Made by a program: the position numbers and the translations under genes. From the NCBI GenBank assembly GCA_003008705.1, contig PDUO01000030.1:63985-127984 (forward strand): a stretch of 64,000 nucleotides of DNA. The letters run 5' to 3'. The notes beneath the pieces are model-generated. The model was given only the letters and a program-made list of their open reading frames with translations. It was not told the DNA's origin and searched no databases. This DNA is from Pezicula radicicola. Its lineage: Eukaryota > Ascomycota > Leotiomycetes > Helotiales > Dermateaceae. This document shows, in pieces, positions 12,294 to 23,021 of the stretch (its first letter is position 1; each line of letters begins with the position of its first letter).

Positions 12294-12574
12294 GTGGGCG
12301 AAAAGTTTAACGAGTCGAGAGATGGACCTTGTTGAGTACTCAACTCAATAGACTTGAATAATCTGGATAGCATATCATTATGAGGATATAGTGATAAACT
12401 TACAAATTATAGTATACGAATTATGACAACCTACCTACGTATAAAAAGACATTACAAAATTAAATTAAAATCAACACGCACAAGCTTGACTACAAACTCA
12501 CATTACAAACTACACTAAAGACCTAAAGGGCTTCCTAGAACCTCTAATTGAAATTACTAACACATACCTAAATA

Positions 12575-14274
12575 TTACTCATCACCCCACCTCTTATAAA
12601 TAAACTGTCTAAACCTCTTCCCCCAAAAATTGACCGGAAACCCAATAAGTCCCACAATAAAAGTAAGCAATGCCAACTGAAGATAAGCCATCCTAAGACC
12701 CTGACTCTGCATCCAAGGCATAAACCAAAAACTAAATCCAAAACTAGCAGCATATCCTCCTGCACCAACAATAACTAAAGCAGGCCCTGCCCATCTTGGA
12801 AAAGCTTCTGTAACCCACAGTGTATTGGATGTGAAAAGACAGATGGCACTAAAATAATCTAATCCGACGAAGAGAAGGATTAATCGGTAATCCCACTTTC
12901 GTTCTGCCGCTATACCGTAGAGTGCTAAGCTTACTGTAGAGGTTATAACAGGTAAGATGAAGGAAGGGAGATAGTGCTCTGGTTCTCGAACTCCTCGATT
13001 GCGTGCAGCTAGAATTCGAACGACTTGAGTAGTGAGGATTCCAGAAGCTGGAAATGCTATCAGAGCTCCGATTCCGGGACTAAATTTAGCGAGTCCGATT
13101 GCTTCGAATGTAAAGTTGTAAGGTGGTGCCACTAGGATTTCAACGTAGGTCGCACAGGTTATAACCATGCCTCCGAATACAAGAGCGTTGAGTGCGAGTA
13201 CCCAAAGGATGAGAGGATTGAGACCGCATATGAGAATTTGTCGATGACATGATTTTATGGCTGCCCATCCACCAGTTCTTGACCTATTCCAAAAGAGGAC
13301 GTTTTGGATAATACAAGAAGCTTTCCAGGTTTGAGGTTCATCCGGCACAGGTTTTCCACCCGGGACTTCCTCCCAATTGGTGTACACGGTGACTTTTCCG
13401 TTTTCAGCTTGTGTCAATATATGGCCGTCAAATGCCATGGCGGGACGTTCAAAGTAAGTTTCCGGACACCAAACAAGTGCAAGAATGATTGTCAGGAAAC
13501 ATGGAGCTGCCCATACCCAGTAGAAAGCACGCCAGGAACCTCCTACTGATACAATGTATGGGGTCAGTGCGAGACCAACATTGGAGAGAGAGTTACAAAA
13601 ACACCAGAAAAGTGCAATGTATAGAGGACGTTGGTGAATAAGTGATAAATCAATGATCATAAGAATCATCTACATAGATCAGTAATTAGCAAGGCTTTGT
13701 TTTTTGCTGTAAGTGAGTAATAATAAAACTACTTACAGTACTAGGCGTAATGGAACCTGCCATCCCTTGCAAACATCGTGCTCCGAGATGCGCGTAGAAA
13801 CTCTTAGAGATGGCGGCTATAAGTGCCGACAGTGTAAGAAGCACTGTACAAAGTAGGAAAACGGGTCTTCGGCCGATTGCCATCGACAGCGGGACCCATA
13901 TTATGGCGCCGATTCCCCAGAACAGACATGGAATTGAAGATAGCATGTCAAGCCGGAAAGGTCGCATAGTCTAAAAGTTGATTAGAGATTTTTGAAGTGA
14001 AGAAATTTCCGGGGGCAGAAACACATACTTCTGTTGGATATACAGTTGCTAGTGACTCCAATAGCATACTAGTTCCCTGTACGAGTACTAATCCCACAAT
14101 CGAGAACAAAGACATTGCAGCCAAGGCAAAGAATCGCCTCAGAGTGGTCCAGTTCAGTGGATCGTTTGGAGAGCGTGATGGGATCGGTAGACGCAACGTG
14201 CGTCCATCCGAAGTAATGAGAAATACGCTGCCTTGAGTGGCATTGTATACTTGATTAGATTTCTCAGTAGCCAT
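12575..14274 (-). CDS. Major facilitator superfamily transporter
   Basis: Three exons, 14274-14029, 13970-13737 and 13669-12575, join in phase 0 at both introns (GTATGT...TTTTAG and GTAAGT...TGTAG) and encode 524 residues. The N-terminal cytosolic tail ends DPLNW before the first hydrophobic segment, as in fungal DHA-type drug/H+ antiporters. The motif A element reads MAIGRRPVFLL in exon 2. Exon 3 holds the hydrophilic central loop (about FERPAMAFDGHIL to NVLFWNRSRT) and the second set of six membrane spans. It acts at a membrane, probably the plasma membrane. The substrate cannot be told from sequence. No biosynthetic cluster lies beside it. Confidence 0.87.
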
Positions 14275-15651
14275 TTTGAATGAACGAGTAAATGGTGTGT
14301 GGTAGAATGTAGGTAAACCAACCCAACAACCGTCAGTGGTACAAAAATTCTATTCTATGCAATTGTTGATCAGTACATGTAGCTAATCAGCGGGGAGTGA
14401 GAAGCGAGTCTTCGTGAGGTACCTTTCTCTGTATTATACAATACTCCATAATGATGTGATGGGGGATCAGCTGAGACACCCAAGCCTTGGAGAACATTAA
14501 TACACCAAACGAACCCCAGCACCGTGCCCTGCCGTAAAGTCTATTGTGCTTGGTCTTAAATTGAAACTTTTTTGTAACGGACAGCAAAGAAAGTTTGCTG
14601 GCTCGGTAAATCTTAATTGTCGGCTAATTTCTACCAGTAACAAGGGCGATACCTACGGAGGGGCAAGTGCTAACGGCCGTCATATCTCCCACATTATTGT
14701 AACAGTACCAGTAAACTTAAAAGCCTGGTGAGCCATCGCTTACAAGCATTCTTGGCTAGAATGCTTGAATATGGCAAAGTTCGTTTCATATGCATAGATT
14801 TAAGAGTTTTTATACGAATATCAAAAATATGCAGCGTCATATATTGACTTTACCGGTCGAAGCTTTGTACTGTACCCATTTGAGTTCTTAGTCTCATGTG
14901 CCAAGCGACTTCTCATACTCAATGAGTTTAGCTCATCCCCTGGGCACTTGATGCTATTTGGATAGCTCGGCATACTCGGAGCCCAGAAACCAACTTAAAG
15001 GCAAAAAACGGAACGACCCGACTTCAGGTTCTCACGTAAGCGGTTCCTGCATAAGTTCGTCAACAAAATAACGTTCATAATTGACCGAGTGCTAAGGCTT
15101 TCAAAAGGCTCGCAGGTTTTGTCTTGAGTTTTCGCCTCATGCGTTTTCCGTCGCTCCGATGAACATACAGTACTCGAGTGACAAATCTTGACCGGATAAC
15201 CAATAAGTGCGCACCGATTTAGCAGAATCATGTCTATGCAAAAATACGCGAGTACCGAAGCGTCCGTCCATTGAAGGTTCGTATGCTGCACTTACCTTTC
15301 CTTATACCGCGTTTTATAAGCATGAGATGAGCGTACAAGGTTGAAGTTGCTACAACCACTCTCGCATACATGTCCAAACGGTATGCCTTATTATCTTTGT
15401 ACTAAGGAACATGTTCTTCGAAATAACTGCATAATCAAGGAAGCTCCCGTATATTTGTATGGTAATTGTCGCAGAAAATATATTATACTTATAATACAGC
15501 CTACATATTGAACGGCCCCCCGGGATATAGTAGTATTCCGTAGTGTAGTGCCGAATGGGGTATTATGCCAAGTTTAACGGCTGATAGCATTACAAATTCT
15601 CAATACCTTAGGATAGATACGTCAAGTCAGAAGCGAATAAAATCAAAAATG

Positions 15652-15790
15652 CAAAAACAAACAACAGTAAGTACCTTTATACCTAGCTAGGTAGGAATTC
15701 GCTATAAACAGCTACTAATCTACTTCTGAAGCTTACTACTTCGAGAGAACTGGAATTGGCCTATCATAGCATCAGATAGTCTTAGTGATC
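15652..15790 (-). pseudogene. Decayed copy of a 5S rRNA gene
   Basis: Read on the minus strand, this stretch shows AAGCTTCAG then GTAGATTAGTAG, then a deletion where the GGTGGGTGACCACCA block should be. AGCGAATTCCTACC follows, then about 20 extra bases, then ACTGTTGTTTGTTTTTGCATTTTT. These pieces are in the order and spacing of the intact 5S gene at 16823-16941, and similarity continues into the 3' flank. It is therefore an old duplicate of that locus. The 5' limit is approximate. Confidence 0.6.
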
Positions 15791-16816
15791 TGGCGACTTT
15801 CGTAAGCGAGCAGCCTATACTAAAAAGACAGGAAATTCACGAGTGCTTAGGCCTTCTTGCGTGCCAATTTTTTTCATCTGCCCAACTTATCCTTTAATCT
15901 CAATGGGATACTCTTTCGCGTGATTCAAAATACCACACAATTCTTAGTTTTCACGCTAGCCGTCGCCGAAAATTTCTTTACGTCCGAGCTAAGAGCGCAA
16001 ACGTTCCCTTCCTTAGATGTAGAGCGAATTTGAAACCGTCTATCACTTTTGGGAACTTCTCTCCTCGTCAGATCGATCTCAGAGATACTTGCTGACTTGC
16101 CTCTATTAACATAGTTTCTCCATGTCAAGCGTGAAGAGATTGTCCGTTTAGTACTAGGGGGCCGTTGCCATAGAAGTGACTTTTGTAATAATAAGGAAAT
16201 CAAGTTCTTCGAGATAATGACGCGGTTCAGGAGACTTCCCATGCAGTTGTAATTGTCACATTTATTCATTCTATTCTGTTGGTCAAATTGTGAGGCTAGG
16301 TAACTTACTATATTTCACCCCTTGTATTGGCTGATTGTAAGTTACAACTTCTATTTTGTGTCTTGATAGTGTATAGCACTCACACTGGCGTACTTGGAGA
16401 AGGTCGAATTATAAGATAAACATTAGGTTGCCTTGGATTTGTATAGGAAATCATGCTCTAGCATATCTGTTTGCTGCTAACGCTCATAGTTGGATTCAAA
16501 TCATGTTATATATATATATAATACATTATGCTTAGCATACAAAAGGGGGAGTGAAGACTTGAGCGTCCACCGTTTGTCTAGCGTGCATAAATTTACGCAT
16601 TTTCAGTGCTACAGACCTTAAAACTAGCTTAAGCGGCTCATGTTGTATCGGGGGGCACTTAAGTCTGCACTTCCCTTTCGTACAACCTACCAATTGATTG
16701 AACAGCTCCTTAAGTATGGCATTCTGCCAAATTAGAAAAGAAAAGAGCCTCATGGTTAATAGCTGAGGATGGTACAGAGTACGTCAGGTAAGATTTGAGG
16801 CGAAGAGATCCAAAAT

Positions 16817-16823
16817 GCAAAAA
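16817..16823 (-). terminator. Poly-T terminator of the 5S gene
   Basis: A run of five T on the minus strand overlaps the last 5S base, the usual polymerase III stop signal. Confidence 0.6.
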
Positions 16824-16941
16824 CATACAACAGTAGGTATTCGCTGGTGGTCACCCACCCAACTACTAATCTACCGATCTGAGGCTTGTGTATGGCAGAG
16901 CGGACGGGATGCCCAATTCTCCTCAGTCTATGGTCGTATGT
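16823..16941 (-). rRNA. 5S ribosomal RNA
   Basis: The minus strand reads ACATACGACCATAGACTGAG at the 5' end, then GGGCATCCCGTCCGCTCTGC. It continues with the highly conserved block TTAGTAGTTGGGTGGGTGAC followed by CACCAGCGAAT, and ends GTTGTATGT. Length is 119 bases as in other ascomycetes. Both ends pair (ACATAC with GTATGT) to close helix I, and ACTGAGG can pair with CCTCAG in helix III, so the fold looks intact. A run of five T immediately after the 3' end is the expected polymerase III terminator. Dispersed single 5S genes are known in many filamentous ascomycetes. The gene has internal promoter elements. A slightly variant or silent copy cannot be excluded. Confidence 0.87.
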
Positions 16942-17032
16942 GATAGGAATGTATCATTGTGGTAATATCCCGAGTAACCGTAAGACCGCACGACCTTACT
17001 AAACAGAGGCTCGCCTCCTTTAGTAACGCACG

Positions 17033-17082
17033 GCGATACGCCAAGTCCCAGCGATACGCCAAGGCCTAGCGATACGTCACCT
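17033..17082. repeat. 18 bp direct repeat array (GCGATACG core)
   Basis: GCGATACG recurs at 17033, 17051 and 17069 with an exact 18-base period. The first two units are GCGATACGCCAAG plus TCCCA or GCCTA; the third diverges to GCGATACGTCA, which is also the left inverted end of the neighbouring element. Confidence 0.7.
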
Positions 17083-17265
17083 ATATAAATATTTTTATAT
17101 ATTTTGCAATACAATAATAACACAACGATTTACTTTTACTTTTAAGGGACTTAATATAATTGTTTGCTTAGGAGATAGCCTAGGCTTTTTAAATTAATTT
17201 TAGTAATTTTACTACAAAAGATTTTCCCAAAAGTGTTGTATCACCAGGAATTGACGTATCGCTAG
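17066..17265. mobile_element. Short MITE-like element with 14 bp perfect inverted ends
   Basis: CTAGCGATACGTCA at 17066-17079 is exactly complemented by TGACGTATCGCTAG at 17252-17265. The 200 bp element has an AT-rich noncoding core. Its left end overlaps the third unit of the 18 bp array. This suggests either that the array arose from repeated end sequence or that the element inserted into it. Confidence 0.5.
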
Positions 17266-19558
17266 AGCGCACGATTAAAGCTTCTAAACAAATACGACTA
17301 AATTGGAGTTGTTGAGGATAACTTTGATGTATTTAAACAATTATAAGGACCAAAACGTATTAATATGACTAAAACTTATATTTGAAAGAGTTGAGAGAAT
17401 TGCCTGGCATGCCCGTGCTTTACCCCTCGAGGCCAAACCATTATTATTTCGCACCTATAGCATAACCCATTCACCACACCATCCCCTTTCCCAACCTACA
17501 AGGAATGGTCACACCAATTCAGCCATGCAGTTACCTAAACCAGCGATTAATTACTACCCAAAGGAACTTACGCTACTCTGCTGTTTTTGCTTTTGTTTTT
17601 GCTGTCGTGTTCCATTACCCGTTTTGAGGATAAAACCATGCATTTTGATCAACGCCTAAGGCTTAGCTGCATATTTTGCTCTTAATTGCAATTTTATAGG
17701 AGTTGTCTGGACCGCGATCGACAACATGGGGTCCTGCTGAAATATTGTATTACAATACATCACTCAATGACGCCAATTGCCGCCTTCCGTGCTTGTTACA
17801 GTAATGTACCGTCATTTATAATTTAATGACATCACGTTTGTTTCAGCTAATAATGTTGCTCAGTGCTCACTGAACATCACTCATTCTTAATGCAAAGCAC
17901 GTTGCCAAATCGTCATTGGTTTCCACCGTGTTAGTGTTGGCCTATAAGATTTGCACTTGCCATAACTTCTAGATATGCTTAATCAGCCAGAGCGGCTATA
18001 CCGGAAGACTATGCCAGAAGCTCTAATAGTTGTAGAATTTTTCTTGTTTTTTTTTTCTTTCTTAGAATCTGCCATTTGTTGCACAGCATAAGTGTTGCTA
18101 AATTTATGCGTATTCATGCGCATGAATTGTACGCGCAAGCTACCCCTATTCCTACATGTATATCGTACCCCCCTAGGCCTACATCATTCTACAATCGAGT
18201 CCATTTCTACTTTCCAACAATAAGAACGGCTTTCGCAATCGCGTCTGATGTTGTAGGGAATAGAGTATGGCGGCGAAGCTATTTCTCCTTAAAATCGCCT
18301 GTAAAAGAAAATTCTGCACTATATAGTTAATTTCTCAAATAGACATAAGTATTAAAGTAAGGGAACAGCTAAGTCCACGCAGTACTAGACATTTACCACT
18401 GCATCACTGTTGTTTCTCTAGACTTAAGTGGGATTTTAGGAGCCATGGCGCATACACTATCTGCTGCAGCATATACTTTACATTTCCATATTCTAAGGAT
18501 GGATTTTGCTATAAGGACGATCGGAGTGGGAGTGGACTGATATCTTGGTCATTGCGGCTAGTAGTTGTTCGCAAGGTGTGTTTCATAATGTTACAGTAGT
18601 CGAAGTCGAAGTAATAGCCCTTACCATCTATAATCGTGATGCAATCGGTCTATTAGAGATTGGATGTTAAAGCACTAGCAGATTTAAATCTACCAGATGT
18701 TTCGTCTGCAAAAGAAGGTTGCTAATCTGGTTACTAAATGAAGGTGATAGTAGTTTACTAATCTTTGGAGCGTTACGTGTGATTGTTATTACGTAAAGGT
18801 GTGCTGCTACTACAAGTGTCAAGTGTTTTTACAACATTTATTAGACAATTAATATCAGAGGAGCTCTGCAAAATTACTCTATTATATAAACTTAATTAAG
18901 GCAATAATAAACACAGTACTTGAAATTACTAACAGACCTAGTAAAAGACCATAGTTTCCGATCATGCTGCTACATATATCTTGTTACCTAATAAACCCGA
19001 ACTCTCGCTTAAGCCCCTATTCAAGACTTCATAGGTAGGTAGATGGACCCACTAATTCTCACAGAGCTTCGTGAAAATATCAAGAAGACTATAGGGGGTC
19101 ATAGTGGGTAGTAAGGAAAATTCAAGATCATATATTTAGTATGTTTTCAATAAAATCCTTCTTTTTCCTTGATATGGCTGCTGCCTGTGCATGCCAATGC
19201 GCTCAAAGATAGTTTACCGCCCAGACCTAAAAAATAACTCAAGTAACCGTCTGCGAAGCTAACACATGTGACACATTAGGATTAAACCCAGCTGCTCAAT
19301 AATCTAAATGTTATTGCCACGGTCTATAGGTGAGCAATGTGAAACAGGCATGAAGCGACTAGAGCATCTCCTGAGTCAAGCGAATAGCCCAATCCTATAT
19401 CGGCAGAAAGAAAAAATTGACAAGCGAGTTTGTAGCAACAACAAATCACCACCAGGGATTAATCAAGATCCGTATCTTCAGCGCCATCTCAATAATCACC
19501 AGCAGCATCCTCACTAGCAGTACCTTGGCTCAGAAAAGAAGCTTGAAATGAGAAGGAG

Positions 19559-19800
19559 GACTTACAATGTTCGCATCTGCTGCCAACCTGACTTACCAAG
19601 CATCACCACATGTATTTCTATACCCATTTTATCGATGTCGACAAACTCACTGAGTAAAATGCAGCGCCATTCTTAATGTATTGTTGCATGCCATCACGTC
19701 GCTGAACCCCAACCCATAAGCTAAGCAAGCCATACAGATGTTGGAGGCTACCGAAGAAACCATGCGTCTGTTACCTTGGGGGTCAAGTAGGCACTCCTAG
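19559..19800 (-). pseudogene. Possible decayed ankyrin-repeat fragment
   Basis: The minus strand shows AGGTTGGCAGCAGATGCGAA then CATT and a GTAAGT donor. This resembles the end of exon 3 of the ankyrin gene at 2186-4715, where a GxDVN-type motif also ends before a donor. Upstream, a frame reads DGMQQYIKNGAAF, an ankyrin-like NGA motif, but stops interrupt it. Similarity is weak and could be convergent. Confidence 0.25.
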
Positions 19801-20653
19801 AACAATGCACCATGCCAATGTGCGCGCCCATTGGAAATTAAATGGCAATATTTACAAGGCTGAGGTGTGTTCGAGGGAGTTGTGTACTGACCGATGGTTG
19901 AGCGGTGTAAGACTGGTTGAAGAACATAGAGAATGGGAACAAATCAAAATGTCCTGGGGTGGAAATCAGCAAATGATTTTGTCGTTGGTTTTTAACTTAA
20001 AAGGATAATAGATCCAATACAGGAGATAACAAAACCATTAACAATAAACTAGTGGTAGTTGAATTTAATTTTGAAGATGCGGCTCGACAGGTGTGTCTTA
20101 GATTCTTGGTTGGAATCCGATTGATTAACAGTTGAGTGTAGTATATGTGGTGTACACGGTGACTCTAACCGGACCGACTTTGTTTGAAAGAGATCAAAAA
20201 AAAAAACTTCAAAAATACTCGGCACTTGAAGGCTTAGTAGTTCATCTCTCTCTAGTATTATCTCCAACCGTCCTCACATCATCAATGCACGAAGCTATAC
20301 ACGAGCTCGCTTAGCGATTTCCTGCACAGTAAGCATCAGTAGTTGCAGTTTTCCCGTTTTCCGATTCCATAAAGGGAAATATCTAGTAACATTGAAGAAG
20401 CTAAGATGCGCTCAGTGACGTATGTATAGGGGAGTTGTTGAACCGTTGTTTGCACTGGCTGCTCATATTTGGCACTAGTGCTGTGGACTCGTATAACCGC
20501 TTGATTACAATGCACCAGAAAGAAAGATAAGTTTGAAAACTCACAACATAAATAAGACCCTGCTCAAGCTTCCCTTCCAAAATCCCCCTCTGAACTCCCC
20601 ACCTACAAACCCTTTCTCCTTCTCTCACTCCATCCAGACAAAACTTCACGAAA

Positions 20654-21206
20654 ATGGCAGTCCTAAAAACCCTACTCGCAACTGTATTCCTCACACTCAG
20701 TCTTACAAACGCACAAACCACGGCCAATCCCGCAGAAATTTGCACTGACGCAACTTATCCTGATGGAGATACAGATGGAATACCTCTCGGCTCCGGCTAC
20801 TGCGCTGCAGTTGATCCTGATATCGGAGTTTGTCGTAAGTCTTCTTTTACTCTCTTTATTAACAATCACAATACCCATTTTACATTTCTTCATAACTTGG
20901 ACACTGACAATAATGAATCCTCACAGAAACTTTCGCAGAAGACAGCCCCTTAGTGAATAACTTGACATTTGTCTATATTCCTCTGCCGTATATTTATGAG
21001 TGTAATTTATACACGTAAGTTCTTATACTCTGTACTTTATAAGTAAGGAAATGTGGTTGACGAGTGAGCTTTTTGGGAATAGTGATGATGCTTGTGTGGG
21101 CACACCACTGACTGTCAGTTACGGGGAAACCGATCTTAGTAATAGGGAACTTTCGCCTCCTGGGTATAATGATGATGTGGAGAGTTGGGAATGTTTTTCT
21201 ACTTGA
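20654..21206 (+). CDS. Small secreted cysteine-containing protein (candidate effector)
   Basis: Three exons, 20654-20834, 20927-21014 and 21083-21206, join in phase to give 130 residues. The start gives a signal peptide (VLKTLLATVFLTLSLTNA). The mature protein is acidic, about 110 residues, with six cysteines (contexts EIC, GYC, GVC, YEC, DAC, WEC), so three disulfides are possible. The third exon uses the acceptor at 21082; an earlier AG would leave a 29 bp intron, too short for fungi. No family was recognised. It faces another small secreted gene (21538-22127) tail to tail, about 330 bp away. An apoplastic role is inference. Confidence 0.75.
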
Positions 21207-21537
21207 TTATAGTACCTTAGCAGGCAGGGTAAGAGGCTATGCATGCATTAACAACTGTGAGAGTAGTGGAAGTAACTTAGCAAAGTGAAGCCATATCTAA
21301 GTTCTTTAGAACCTCCGATTGTATCATAATTCTCAATAGCCTCTATAAAAAACAATAGTTTAGTAGCCGAGCAATTACTAATAAGTGCAACGTGAACAAA
21401 ATCCCAGACCCCAACTGCCATTAAGCACAATTCAACATTATCTTTTATATTCTAACCAACAATCTAACATCAACAATGCAACCTCTACATCCATCCAACC
21501 CAACCCTCCAACACAAACTTCCTGAGATACACACAAA

Positions 21538-22127
21538 CTACTGACCCAAACAAATATCACTTGTACAACTCAGAATGTCTGTATAATATGCAGCCGACTG
21601 AAAAGCACTAGTCAGACATATATCACTCTTAATACCAGTCGTCCCATTAATAAAATCACAAGTTCCAGTTTCGATTACGCGGCCTTGCGTATACCATTCT
21701 CCTGAAGTTGTGTTTAGGGCAATCTCTTTACCACAGATATCAACTTCATGACGTTAGAAACTTGTTTCCGTATTGTATAGAATGATTGTTAGCTTACCAA
21801 GGAGTGGTTGTGCGGGAGGTGTGAACCCGAATGCTGCTTTTGGATAGAAGTCGTAGGCTGCGAGACATGAAGCTAAATGGGGGCTTTTTGTTAGTGATTC
21901 TCCTTTGGCGAGGAAGGATTTGAGATGAGAAAACGTACCTTGTCTTGCGGGGAGGATCATGTAGTCTCTTCCTGTTGCGGTGGTGATGCCCCAGTCTACG
22001 ATACCTGAATTTATGTGAGTAACGATGAGATTATTATACATTTCGATTTGAACACACCATAGTGGAAATCAGCGGCGACGAATGGGATCAATGCAAGAGT
22101 TGCAGAAGCAAGGGTTGAGAAGTGCAT
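21538..22127 (-). CDS. Small secreted protein with four exons (candidate effector)
   Basis: Exons 22127-22058, 22004-21939, 21872-21798 and 21743-21538 all join in phase 1 and give 138 residues. The N-terminus FSTLASATLALIPFVAA is a signal peptide. The mature part reads GIVDWGITTATGRDYMILPA early on and carries cysteines in contexts ASC, DIC, GTC, DIC, LSC and DIC, so six in all. No domain was recognised. Four exons for such a short gene, with tiny introns (50-66 bp), make gene callers prone to miss it. Its neighbour on the plus strand is similar in size and cysteine number but not obviously homologous. Confidence 0.75.
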
Positions 22128-23021
22128 TTTGGAAATGTAAACGGGTGATTATGTCGTGGTAGAAAGTAGAAGAGACAGTTAATGAGCTGATGAATAAAAG
22201 TTGTATGGTGGTTGAACTCTGCGAGAATTATTCTCTTATATATTTGTAAAAAGGGCGATAATACCCACAGTAACGTAGCATGTCAGATCAATGAATATCT
22301 TATCAGTGCCACAAACTAGCATATACGAACCACAGTGTCGCCAACGGGATCCTCAATGAGACTCTTTTTTATGAATCTTACGTGATATACGGGGAAATTT
22401 TCAAGGATGAATTAATCCGGGGATGAAGTCAGTAGCTAGGCCATGTAGTATTTTGTGCGGCGCATGCTGCACCTTTGTTGCCAAGACTTAAGGACGCTGA
22501 CACTCGATGACGCTGGCGGACTTATACCTTCGTACAGAACCTTCGAATCGGATCTGTTGCCTATCCTTTTCCTTGACCTGTTTTGCTCATGAATATTATG
22601 TTTAGCCACTTTTCGTCACATTCATGATTTTCGATTCCTCGTATCTAATGAACTAAATATAATAGCATTGTGATGACAGTTCTCGAAGGTAAGCGCCACA
22701 ATAGAAAGAAGTAATTAGCAACATCGATTAAACTAATGAAAGACGAATGTCACATAGCCAGAGGACTCCGTAGAAAGGCTAATTAGAACTTAGCAAAGAC
22801 ATGATAAACTTAGTTACGGCTTAAATCAAGAATATATCCGTGCTATATTTTGTAAGTTGCTCGGACTTTAGTGAGCTAACAGTTGGTCTATCAGAATTCT
22901 CGTCATTGCTAAAATAAATATGAGCTTGCTGTAGCTGCTATGAAATTTGAGGATTATCAACTAGTCCGGCTTCTTAGCGAGCGCAAGTAGGAAGGGCAAA
23001 TATTAAAAGGTTTGTGATTAA
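22128..23021. other. Intergenic region, nothing recognised
   Basis: Upstream region of the small secreted gene on the left and 3' flank of the fusion gene on the right. No feature could be supported. Confidence 0.4.

Larger units (their letters stand above)
11514..12574. other. AT-rich intergenic region with MITE-like element
   Basis: No gene is seen. It contains an inverted-repeat-bounded element (11831-12154), a possible RNA polymerase III box pair at 12253-12293 and a low-complexity 3' flank of the MFS gene. Confidence 0.45.
14275..20653. other. Gene-poor region (6.4 kb) with 5S rRNA locus and relics
   Basis: No intact protein gene was found in this stretch. It holds the 5S rRNA gene, a decayed 5S copy, a short MITE-like element, a possible decayed ankyrin fragment and a (TA)n tract near 16508-16521. 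Remaining open frames up to 114 codons show no domain, no sensible splice partners and AT-biased composition. Confidence 0.55.

Noticed and set aside
15925..16269. 114-codon frame in the gene desert
   Set aside because: No domain and no sensible start context; region otherwise noncoding.
16500..16525. TA dinucleotide run as a regulatory element
   Set aside because: Simple AT microsatellite with no gene nearby.
21015..21043. A 29 bp intron in the first small secreted gene
   Set aside because: Too short for a fungal spliceosomal intron; a 68 bp intron ending at 21082 also keeps the frame.
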